Source of the DNA: a virus
Length of the DNA: 27,195 bases
Strand: one strand, 5' to 3'
IMG/VR virus record: IMGVR_UViG_3300037843_000157
Span: 1-27,195 of that record
Under the pieces are notes generated by a model. The model worked only from the letters and a program-made list of their open reading frames with translations, made no database searches and had not been told where the DNA came from. Position 1 is the first letter of the stretch. Each line of letters begins with the position of its first letter. The position numbers were made by a program, and so were the translations under genes. This document shows positions 21,179 through 27,195 of this stretch, piece by piece.

Positions 21179-21811
21179 CTATGCCAGATGTCCCAAGTCT
21201 ACGCCCGCAATGAAACTGTTCGATTCGTCCGTTCCGAAGATCGGGAAATCGCCAAACACATACTCATACTCGACGCCTTCAGGCCTCGGCACAATATAGC
21301 CATTGACAATCAAATCCTGAATGATCGACGTAAAGCTGCCTGATAGGACGATCGTACATGACATGTTCTGATTGTCCGTGATGATGATCGATCCGCCGGG
21401 AAACAACTGCGCCCAGATCGGATAAAGAGATTCTTCGGTGCCGTCCCATTGATTTGCGGCGATCGTCGCTTTGATGAGCAGGCGATAAGTGGCATCATCG
21501 AGAATCGGACTCACGCTGTCGGATGGTTGAAACCCAACTGTCTTACTTATCCCCGCAATCTGACCGGCCACATCAAGCTGGACGCCCGAAGCCTCATCGA
21601 GATCGAATGCCCCTGTCATGCCGGCCAGCATATTTGTTGTGTCGTTGAGCGGAGAAAGCAAGTCCTGAAGCCACGCATTGAGATTGGACGCAAGGCGGTA
21701 CTCCGAAGTAAGAAGGCCAAGATAGTACGAGATCGGAAGAATATAAATGGGGCCATTGTCGGCAATCCCATATCGTCCCGATCCGTATCCGCTTTGGTTA
21801 TAGAGCGGCAA
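21179..21811 (-). CDS. DUF2612 baseplate protein
   Basis: This 210-residue protein fits the DUF2612 group that closes the baseplate in contractile-tailed phages, at the position of P2 gpI. Recognisable parts are YYLGLLTSEYRLASNLNAWL, LLSPLNDTTNMLAG and FDLDEASGVQLDVAGQIAGI. WDGTEESLYPIWAQLFPGGS and EGVEYEYVFG follow. The start is TTG, directly after the baseplate J stop (TGATTG). A GGAGG five bases ahead makes this non-ATG start convincing. It acts in the cytoplasm during tail assembly. Confidence 0.85.
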   Translation of the reverse strand: MPLYNQSGYGSGRYGIADNGPIYILPISYYLGLLTSEYRLASNLNAWLQDLLSPLNDTTNMLAGMTGAFDLDEASGVQLDVAGQIAGISKTVGFQPSDSVSPILDDATYRLLIKATIAANQWDGTEESLYPIWAQLFPGGSIIITDNQNMSCTIVLSGSFTSIIQDLIVNGYIVPRPEGVEYEYVFGDFPIFGTDESNSFIAGVDLGHLA

Positions 21812-23056
21812 TCAAGCCTCCGTCACAATGATGTTGGCTGAAATCCCCTGCGCGACCTGATAGTAGTCGAGCGTAATGTCCGTTGTTCCCGAGGGCGATG
21901 CTGAAAGTCCGGTATGCAGGGATGTGATCGAAAACTGCGGCGTCACAAGCGAAGGCATCACCGATTGAGCGACGGAATAGAACGAAGAATAAGTTACTGT
22001 TTCTCCGATTTGAAGGCTATTGAGATACAGCACAATTGCAGCCTGTACTGCCGTCAAGACAGCGCTCGTGTATCCAGCCAGTCCATGAATGACTATCGTC
22101 GCGTAGATTGGCGCGTATGTCGGGCGCTGGAATCCGATGGTAGTAATGGTTCCGGTATTGGGATCAGTCACGGGAACGCTGGTTGAGCCCGCGGTTGAAT
22201 CGGGATTCGTGTAAACTCCGAGACCGCGCTTCTGGTAGATTGCCGTTGCGACTGCCAGATTTGAGCCGCCTTCTACAACCATTGAAATCGAGTGTGGGGG
22301 ATTGCCCCAGAAGTCGATAGATCCAGTTGGATTCTCAATGGAGCTTCCGGGACCGGAATCGGGTGTCGGCGTGCCTGTAGCGTACCGCGTGACGCCAGGG
22401 ACGGCTGCAATGGCTGCGATGGTCGAAGCAAGGCGTGTAAGGGCTGGGGAGGCCACAGAAAGCGCTTGACGAGCCCTGAGCTCGGAATCGCTCTCAGTGG
22501 GCAAGCCCGGAAGCGCCGGAGACGGATTTGTGGCACCTGTCCATCCAGCCGTGGCGCCTCCTGAGATCGTGTTGATCGCTCCTGCGCTTGCCTGTATTGG
22601 GCCGGCTGTTTGGCAGGTAATGCCCACCGTGACGCTTCCACCGCTCGGAATAGTTACGCTGATAGGAAGCGCCCAGACGTATCCCTGAGTATCGGTCACT
22701 TGGCCGAGATTGATGACCGTTCCGCCAGCTCCGGTCACAGTCAATGGCGCTGTGGAATACGAGGCCGGCAACCGCGCAATGCCGTTCATCTTCACGATGC
22801 TGTCAAGATCGGCCCCAATTGCAGTTGATGGAGACCGGGCGTTATAGGCCAACTGTGAAGCGAGATTCGAGTCATAGCATTTCAGGGCGAAGATGGAGAT
22901 TTCCTGGTATTTGGCCGTATCTGTTCCCAAATAAACAACTTGTGGATAAATGGCCTGATATCCGGAGATGAGGCTATTGATGATCGACTGATAGGAAGGA
23001 ATGACGAGGCCCGCTGTTGGGGAGATGAAAGGCGCGATATAGGCAGGTACGGGCAT
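21812..23056 (-). CDS. Baseplate J-like protein
   Basis: This 414-residue protein is the baseplate wedge protein of the gpJ/gp6 family. The N-terminal helical region (SIINSLISGYQAIYPQVVYL, then YDSNLASQLAYNARSPSTAI and GADLDSIVKMNGIAR) is typical, as is LPTESDSELRARQALS at about 185-200. The rest is beta-rich with YQKRGLGVYTNPDS and VTYSSFYSVAQSVM. Its ATG overlaps the stop of the upstream gp25-like gene by one base and its stop abuts the DUF2612 start. The three baseplate genes are thus translated as a block. It indicates a contractile (myovirus-type) tail. Confidence 0.9.
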   Translation of the reverse strand: MPVPAYIAPFISPTAGLVIPSYQSIINSLISGYQAIYPQVVYLGTDTAKYQEISIFALKCYDSNLASQLAYNARSPSTAIGADLDSIVKMNGIARLPASYSTAPLTVTGAGGTVINLGQVTDTQGYVWALPISVTIPSGGSVTVGITCQTAGPIQASAGAINTISGGATAGWTGATNPSPALPGLPTESDSELRARQALSVASPALTRLASTIAAIAAVPGVTRYATGTPTPDSGPGSSIENPTGSIDFWGNPPHSISMVVEGGSNLAVATAIYQKRGLGVYTNPDSTAGSTSVPVTDPNTGTITTIGFQRPTYAPIYATIVIHGLAGYTSAVLTAVQAAIVLYLNSLQIGETVTYSSFYSVAQSVMPSLVTPQFSITSLHTGLSASPSGTTDITLDYYQVAQGISANIIVTEA

Positions 23057-23463
23057 TATGGCGTCACCTGGGCGCTCGATCCTGGAGCGTTCGTTACGAC
23101 AAGATTACCAAAGCTCGTTTGAACAGTCGCCGTGAAGGTTGACGCCATCGTTGCCGTATTGAGAGAAAAGTTAAAATTGAGAATTTTGGTCACATAGGGA
23201 CAGCCGAGAATTGTCTGCTGAATGATGAGCATGACACCGGCCTGATTTGCAGGCGCACCCGAGGAGCCAATGAGCGACTGGAAGAGAGGAAATCCAATGA
23301 CTAGATTCTCCCACCATTCTGAAAGCAATAATCTTAATGTAGTATAAATTATCTGAGCAACAGCATCCAAGTCTGTCAAGAAAACTGGGCCATTTTCGCC
23401 TTCGATAGGATCATTTGTGGGTTGGCTGTTCTGTTGCACCATAATTGTAGGAGTTGCCATCAT
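23056..23463 (-). CDS. gp25-like baseplate protein (copy with intact 5' end)
   Basis: This 135-residue protein starts MMATPTIMVQQNSQPTNDPI. The body, LTDLDAVAQIIYTTLRLLLS and EWWENLVIGFPLFQSLIGSS, has the D...I...L.T..GEW..N...G.P pattern of gp25/gpW-like wedge proteins. The C-terminal half is beta-rich (ILNFNFSLNTATMASTFTAT). It lies directly before baseplate J, where this family is found. AAAGGTGG precedes two adjacent ATGs. The first 14 codons have a diverged twin on the far side of the HNH gene (24030-24077), so the current 5' end may have come with that element. The family is inferred from pattern and position. Confidence 0.75.
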   Translation of the reverse strand: MMATPTIMVQQNSQPTNDPIEGENGPVFLTDLDAVAQIIYTTLRLLLSEWWENLVIGFPLFQSLIGSSGAPANQAGVMLIIQQTILGCPYVTKILNFNFSLNTATMASTFTATVQTSFGNLVVTNAPGSSAQVTP

Positions 23464-23489
23464 GCCCACCTTTCCGATACTATAAAGAT

Positions 23490-24029
23490 ATGCCTGCTGG
23501 AATTTACCATCGCAAGATTCGACCTGTAGTGATTCCCATTGGTCCATCGATCGCTTATGTACCTTTGACTCATGGACTTTATGCCCTCATCGATACCAAC
23601 GATGCAGAGCGCGTTGGAATCTTCAATTGGCATGCTAGATGGGACAAGAGCTCTCGTGCTTTTTATGCGTGGACCACAGGCCGTAAACTTCCTTATCAAG
23701 CCGTCTCTATGCATCGATTTATTCTTGGCGAAGGGAAAGAGGGTGAAACTCCGGATCACAGAAAAGTAGAAGCCACGTTGGATAATCGACGTTGCAATCT
23801 TCGATTCGCGGATCATGCGCAACAGAACTGCAATCGACGCATTCATTCGAACAATAAAAGCGGGTATAAAGGAGTTTTCTGGCACAATCGAGATCGCGCT
23901 TGGATTGCAAAAATAACACTTCATGGTCGTCTTCAATGGAGTGGGCGATTCAATGACCCTCTTTCTGCGTACAACGCTCGCTGCGAAGAGGTACGAAGAT
24001 TGCATGGAGAATTCGCACGCATCGCCTAA
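23490..24029 (+). CDS. HNH homing-type endonuclease with AP2-like domain
   Basis: This 179-residue protein has an N-terminal region (IAYVPLTHGLYALIDTNDAE, AFYAWTTGRKLPYQAVSMHR) leading into an HNH nuclease. H75 lies in SMHRFILG, D89-H90 in TPDH, and LDNRRCNLRFADHAQQNCNR carries N99 and N103. An AP2-like DNA-binding domain follows at about 124-177 (SGYKGVFWHNRDRAWIAKIT ... RLHGEFA). This is the standard architecture of free-standing phage homing endonucleases. It runs opposite to the baseplate operon. I chose the ATG at 23490; an upstream TTG would overlap the opposite gene. The insertion lies at the start of the gp25-like gene. Confidence 0.92.
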   Translation: MPAGIYHRKIRPVVIPIGPSIAYVPLTHGLYALIDTNDAERVGIFNWHARWDKSSRAFYAWTTGRKLPYQAVSMHRFILGEGKEGETPDHRKVEATLDNRRCNLRFADHAQQNCNRRIHSNNKSGYKGVFWHNRDRAWIAKITLHGRLQWSGRFNDPLSAYNARCEEVRRLHGEFARIA

Positions 24030-24045
24030 TTTCGGCTGCGAATTC
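24009..24045. repeat. Perfect nine-base inverted repeat at the HNH gene boundary
   Basis: GAATTCGCA (24009-24017) is matched by TGCGAATTC (24037-24045) with a 19-base spacer containing the HNH stop codon. One arm lies in the end of the HNH gene and the other in the remnant baseplate codons, so the repeat straddles the apparent insertion junction. Confidence 0.8.
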
Positions 24046-24077
24046 TGCTGCACGAGAATGGTTGGCGTTGTGCTCAT
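24030..24077 (-). pseudogene. Stranded 5' end of the gp25-like baseplate gene
   Basis: Reading the minus strand from 24077, MSTTPTILVQQNSQPK parallels MATPTIMVQQNSQPT of the intact gene at 23460. Twelve of 14 aligned residues are identical, but 29 of 42 bases match, with most changes at third positions. It keeps a GGCGGAG site and an ATGA coupling to the preceding micro-ORF. The frame beyond it runs antisense through the HNH gene and is not a plausible protein. This appears to be the original start of the gene, cut off by the HNH element. Confidence 0.75.
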
Positions 24078-24124
24078 TTCTCCGCCGCCAGCATTAAGAT
24101 CGTCAGTATCGCAATTCGCTTCAT
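24074..24124 (-). CDS. 16-residue coupled micro-ORF
   Basis: MKRIAILTILMLAAEK, a basic start plus a hydrophobic run. Its ATG overlaps the stop of the 24-residue frame upstream (ATGA). Its TGA overlaps the ATG of the stranded baseplate start (ATGA). The double overlap suggests a translational relay to the original baseplate gene; alone it could also be a decayed signal peptide. Confidence 0.35.
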   Translation of the reverse strand: MKRIAILTILMLAAEK

Positions 24125-24195
24125 GTTCGCCTCATCCCGCCCCGCACGCAGGGGCGCATCAGTGCATCATCGTTGTCACGCCGCAAGCTCCGCAC
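24121..24195 (-). CDS. 24-residue micro-ORF with strong ribosome site
   Basis: A GTG at 24193-24195 follows GGAGG, which itself overlaps the stop codon of the secreted 332-residue gene. The peptide is VRSLRRDNDDALMRPCVRGG plus MRRT and matches nothing known. Its stop is coupled to the 16-residue frame. Listed for its start signals only. Confidence 0.35.
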   Translation of the reverse strand: MRSLRRDNDDALMRPCVRGGMRRT

Positions 24196-24203
24196 AAGTC
24201 CTC

Positions 24204-25202
24204 CTACGGTACAAATGCCGCCATCGAAATCGCATTGTTCCCGACATTGATCACGCCGGAACCATAAGTAATCGTCGGTTGTAGAGCGCTGCTTCCCGAA
24301 TCGATAAGGTAGGCGTCTATGCCTAGCTCTCCGCTTCCGCTTGTCGTATCTAGGACTTGAAAGCCGCTGTCGATAGTGAGATTCGGAGCCGAAAAATTAT
24401 TACTTGCAGAAAACGCAATAATCAGCAACTCGTTTGCTGCCGAAGGGGTCAGAGAAGCAGACGGCTGAATCGACGTCGTGCTTGTGGAGTAATTACCAAC
24501 TACTCCCGCAGTGCTGTCATAGACAGATGAAGTTGTGAGCGTGTTTTTCCATGCACTGACTTCACAACTGATATATCCGCTGGCATCGCCGCAAGTGAAC
24601 TGCTGCGATATCCCGGTTGTGACCGCGTAGGCGTAGCAGATCGAAGCGTAACGATTGCCAGAACTTCCCGAAGCGGTCAGACAATGAAACGTATTCGATG
24701 TTGCGGTCGGAGTGTTAGCGGCAGAATTGTAAGAACTCGTGGCGATGACAAACAAGGTCGCGCCGGTAGTGTTCATGCCGGTCGTGGTGCAGCTCGTCCC
24801 GCTCGACGAACAGAAGGTGTGGGCGGGCGTGCCATTGTTCACGATTGCTATCGGATTGGCGCTGATTGTGTAGGCTGCGCTTGCTATAGCCGAGTCATAG
24901 TAACCTGTGCCGCCTGCCACGGCGTAAAGCGTCTCGGTTGAGGAAACCGAAATCGTGCCAGTGTAGAGCGTTCCCGTCGTGCATCCCGTCGTCCCATTCG
25001 TGGCGGGCGAGCCTGTTGTGTTGTAGCAAATCACGCCACCTGCAACTGTCGAGATCGTCACCGTCTGCGTGCTGCCGTAGCTACCAGCAGCGGGCGAGAA
25101 CGAGGGAGTCCCAGCGGTGAGATGCGTCTTTCCGCCGGTCATCAGCACTTGCGCGGCTGACACAGAAGCGAAGAGGAAAAAAACCGACCCGAGCTTTCGC
25201 AT
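24204..25202 (-). CDS. Secreted protein with chitobiase-type C-terminal repeat domain
   Basis: This 332-residue protein starts with a signal peptide (MRKLGSVFFLFASVSAAQ). Residues about 32-115 resemble the CHB_HEX_C_1 module: PSFSPAAGSYGSTQTVTIST, a VICYNTTGSPAT segment, and TLYAVAGGTGYYDSAIASAA before YTI. This matches P-x-F-x-P-x-x-G-x-Y...V-T-[IL]...I-x-Y-T...L-x-A-x-A. The remainder is Thr/Ser-rich and beta-like (ATLFVIATSSYNSAANTPTA, NELLIIAFSASNNFSAPNLT), ending GVINVGNNAISMAAFVP. A very good GGAGGAG site lies before the ATG. The Ser/Thr-rich C-terminal part looks like a lectin-type beta sandwich. It probably acts outside the cytoplasm, on or near cell-surface glycans. Confidence 0.78.
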   Translation of the reverse strand: MRKLGSVFFLFASVSAAQVLMTGGKTHLTAGTPSFSPAAGSYGSTQTVTISTVAGGVICYNTTGSPATNGTTGCTTGTLYTGTISVSSTETLYAVAGGTGYYDSAIASAAYTISANPIAIVNNGTPAHTFCSSSGTSCTTTGMNTTGATLFVIATSSYNSAANTPTATSNTFHCLTASGSSGNRYASICYAYAVTTGISQQFTCGDASGYISCEVSAWKNTLTTSSVYDSTAGVVGNYSTSTTSIQPSASLTPSAANELLIIAFSASNNFSAPNLTIDSGFQVLDTTSGSGELGIDAYLIDSGSSALQPTITYGSGVINVGNNAISMAAFVP

Positions 25203-25211
25203 TTCTCCTCC

Positions 25212-27195
25212 CTAGCTACTGCTCGATGTTCCAGCTAGCGTCGTGCATTTCATAAAAACCGCATTTGGCGAGACAAAACACGAAAAGCTATTGCCAACGG
25301 CAGGAGCAGCAAAGATGATGTTTGTAACTGCCGATGCCGATCCGTCCAAGTAGATGTTCGCACCTGTCGAATGATACTCAAAATAATTGGATGCCTGGGC
25401 CGTTTCCATCGTAATGACGAAAACCATGCCTGCCGTCAAAGATGGTCCGGTCACGGCGACATTTGTTGCACCCTGCCCGTAATTCGTTAGGACAGCATTC
25501 GACAACTGTGCCGCTGTAGGCGAACATCCGGCATCTGGAGTTCCACCCGTCGAGAGATGACACAACACCGTCTGCGGGACCATCTGAGTGCTGCCCGCAA
25601 GGATAGTCAACGTCGTGCTAGAGTTACCGAGGGTTGTAGTGTTGCTGCCCGCTCCCGTTGCCCCTTCTCCAATCACGATTTCATTTGAGTCTGTAGCAAT
25701 AGCAAGCCCCGTATTGTATCCAATCAAGATAATGTTCGCGGCGGTCGTGGCGTTCTGCGTTCCATTATTACCTGCGCTTTTGCCAATCGCGGTATCGCCG
25801 CTTCCCGTCGTCAGCGATTGCAGGGCTCCTTGGCCAACGGCGACGAGATTGCTGCCGGTCGCCACGTTGAGCGAGTAGGAACCCACTCCAGTATCGCCGC
25901 CGTTTGTTGTAACTGTCTCAAGCGATTCATACCCGACCGCCGTATTATTGTTTCCCGAAGTTTCGGCCTCAAGCGCATTCTGGCCAATTGCCGTATTGTA
26001 GCTGGAATTGCTGGTGTAGAGAGCGCTCGAACCAACGGCGACATTCTGAGTCGCCGTAGTCATCGTATACATTGCATCTTCGCCTACGGCAGTGTTTGCA
26101 CTGCCAGTAGTCATGGTCGCCTCTGCATTTGAACCGAGAGCTGTATTGAGATTGCCTCCCGTGCCCGTCAGTGAATAGAGAGCGTTTTGCCCGAGCGCAG
26201 TGTTGTCATGCGTGACCGTAGCGACGAAAAGAGCTTGCTGACCGATGGCGGTGTTGTTATATCCGCTTGTGTTAGCCGCCAGCGCCGCTTCACCTACCGC
26301 TGTGTTGTAATCTCCCGTGTTCGCGCCGGCGAGTGCGTCCGTTCCTACGGCGGTGTTGTCGAACGCCGTTGTGTTCTGATCGAGGGCATAGGTTCCCACG
26401 GCCACATTGTTGTACCCCGTCGTATTCGCTTTCATCGCCCAGAATCCAACTGCGGTGTCTTCTAAACCACCGCTTGCCGCTTGCGTTGCAGCGCCTAGCG
26501 CATCTTCACCAATTGCAACGTCATACTGGCTAACTGCCGTCTGGCTCCCGTTTGCGCCAACGCCAAGCGAAAGGCTCGTGCTGTCAGCATCCGGGTAGAA
26601 AAGAAGCGGAGAGGTATTGTTCTCAAGAAACGTGTTGACCCCAGAGCCTAAATTCAAAGGCTCTGAAGAGGTCACGAGTGTTCCATTGTCCGTCAGATGA
26701 GGCGTGCTCCATGAACTTGATCCCGAATAGAGCGCATAGCCAGCCGCTCCTGGAGTGCTCAGATTTGCGATGGCTCCGCAGGCGCTTCCGCCGCAGTTTG
26801 AGCCAATCTCGTCAAAGTCGGTTCCGTTTGCGTCAGTAGTAATCGAGGCGCTTCCGCCGATTGGAACAACGCATCCTGGCGGCTCGCAGTGCAGCGTCGG
26901 GCCACCGCTTACGACGGTGACTGCCGCCGTGCCCGCGTTCTGAATTGACGCGATGAATCCCGCTGTAACAGATGCCGGAGTCGTGGCGTTCGACGCGCCG
27001 GATCCAGTGAACCGGAACACGGTATTCGAAGCGAGATTAAAGCTGGTTGTTTCGCTGGTATTGTTGGCAAGCGCCGTTGCCGCGCCCATATCTCCGAGCG
27101 CCTGTGCCGCCGTCCGATATTGCAACACATGCGCCGTTCCCGTGGACTCCGCAAATTCAGGGGTGCTCGTCGTTCCGCTTCCATCGGTCACCGTG
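25212..27195 (-). CDS. YadA-head-repeat fibre or adhesin, 5' end beyond window
   Basis: At least 660 residues, open to the right edge, so the true start is outside; the in-frame GTG at 27189-27191 need not be used. The first 170 residues include QYRTAAQALGDMGAATALAN, a common fibre motif. The centre has about 17 repeats of 14-16 residues with N-T-A-[VI]-G-x-x-[AS]-L (for example NNTAVGYESLETVTTNG), the trimeric left-handed beta-roll of YadA/Hep_Hag heads. The C-terminal 130 residues are beta-rich with few cysteines. A trimeric fibre that binds surfaces is the natural reading. A signal peptide, if any, would be outside the window. Confidence 0.82.
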   Translation of the reverse strand, partial: TVTDGSGTTSTPEFAESTGTAHVLQYRTAAQALGDMGAATALANNTSETTSFNLASNTVFRFTGSGASNATTPASVTAGFIASIQNAGTAAVTVVSGGPTLHCEPPGCVVPIGGSASITTDANGTDFDEIGSNCGGSACGAIANLSTPGAAGYALYSGSSSWSTPHLTDNGTLVTSSEPLNLGSGVNTFLENNTSPLLFYPDADSTSLSLGVGANGSQTAVSQYDVAIGEDALGAATQAASGGLEDTAVGFWAMKANTTGYNNVAVGTYALDQNTTAFDNTAVGTDALAGANTGDYNTAVGEAALAANTSGYNNTAIGQQALFVATVTHDNTALGQNALYSLTGTGGNLNTALGSNAEATMTTGSANTAVGEDAMYTMTTATQNVAVGSSALYTSNSSYNTAIGQNALEAETSGNNNTAVGYESLETVTTNGGDTGVGSYSLNVATGSNLVAVGQGALQSLTTGSGDTAIGKSAGNNGTQNATTAANIILIGYNTGLAIATDSNEIVIGEGATGAGSNTTTLGNSSTTLTILAGSTQMVPQTVLCHLSTGGTPDAGCSPTAAQLSNAVLTNYGQGATNVAVTGPSLTAGMVFVITMETAQASNYFEYHSTGANIYLDGSASAVTNIIFAAPAVGNSFSCFVSPNAVFMKCTTLAGTSSSS
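25770..26535 (-). repeat. Tandem YadA-type head repeats (coding)
   Basis: The frame shows successive units such as YDVAIGEDALGAA, DNTAVGTDALAGAN, YNTAVGEAALAANTSG, NTALGSNAEATMTTG and YNTAIGQNALEAETSG. Unit length is mostly 14-16 residues, with occasional longer units. The units are similar in protein but clearly diverged in DNA, so this is an old repeat rather than a recent expansion. Confidence 0.85.

Noticed and set aside
23464-24077. Minus-strand 205-codon frame beginning with the stranded baseplate start
   Set aside because: Past the first 16 codons it is the antisense of the well-supported HNH/AP2 gene and has no protein-like pattern.
15589-25202. Extracellular contractile injection system instead of a phage
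   Set aside because: Baseplate genes are present, but so are terminase, portal, holin-like and recombination genes, which indicate a DNA-packaging phage.

Overview
The window is part of a tailed-phage (or prophage) genome. A terminase pair, a portal start, contractile-type baseplate genes, fibre genes, a lysis cassette and an Erf/YqaJ recombination pair all lie within 27 kb. The DNA is GC-rich, and most genes have AGGAG-type ribosome sites and ATGA stop/start overlaps. No integrase, replicative helicase, capsid or tail-tube gene is present, so the sequence is incomplete. The host cannot be read directly. The secreted-protein style (hydrophobic leaders ending in A-Q or C-A-Q, many cysteines) fits a Gram-negative soil bacterium, possibly Acidobacteriota; this is a weak inference.

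Layout. (1) 1-2517, minus strand: small terminase, large terminase and the N-terminus of a DUF1073-type portal running off the left edge. A DUF559-type nuclease (2533-2997) sits on the plus strand beside them. (2) 2994-7173, minus strand: small accessory genes, namely a two-helix SLATT-like membrane protein, a VRR-NUC nuclease, a winged-helix-like protein, a Lar-type zinc-ribbon protein, a degenerate receiver-domain protein and an XRE regulator. About 740 bases (5771-6507) have no well-supported gene. (3) 7174-7362: divergent control region. (4) 7363-13198, plus strand: early operon of short overlapping genes, including an extreme alanine-repeat protein, the Erf annealing protein and the YqaJ exonuclease. 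(5) 13296-15579, minus strand: lysis region with an M15 peptidase, a holin-like protein and several small membrane or proline-rich proteins. (6) 15589-27195, minus strand: fibre, spike and baseplate genes, running off the right edge.

The late genes exit left after the portal and re-enter right at the fibres, both on the minus strand. This is what a circular or circularly permuted genome cut between head and tail genes would look like.

The two most unusual features are in the right half. First, an HNH/AP2 homing-type endonuclease (23490-24029) sits at the 5' end of a baseplate gene and is flanked by two diverged copies of that gene's first codons, each with its own translation signal. Second, five proteins of the fibre/lysis region begin with Sec-type signal peptides and most are cysteine-rich. 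They include a beta-helix protein and a fibre with a beta-propeller-like middle. This is unexpected for proteins assembled onto virions in the cytoplasm and suggests a phage-encoded secreted set. On the left, a repeated upstream element precedes both a SLATT-like gene and a 34-residue membrane protein, which may mark an inserted accessory module.
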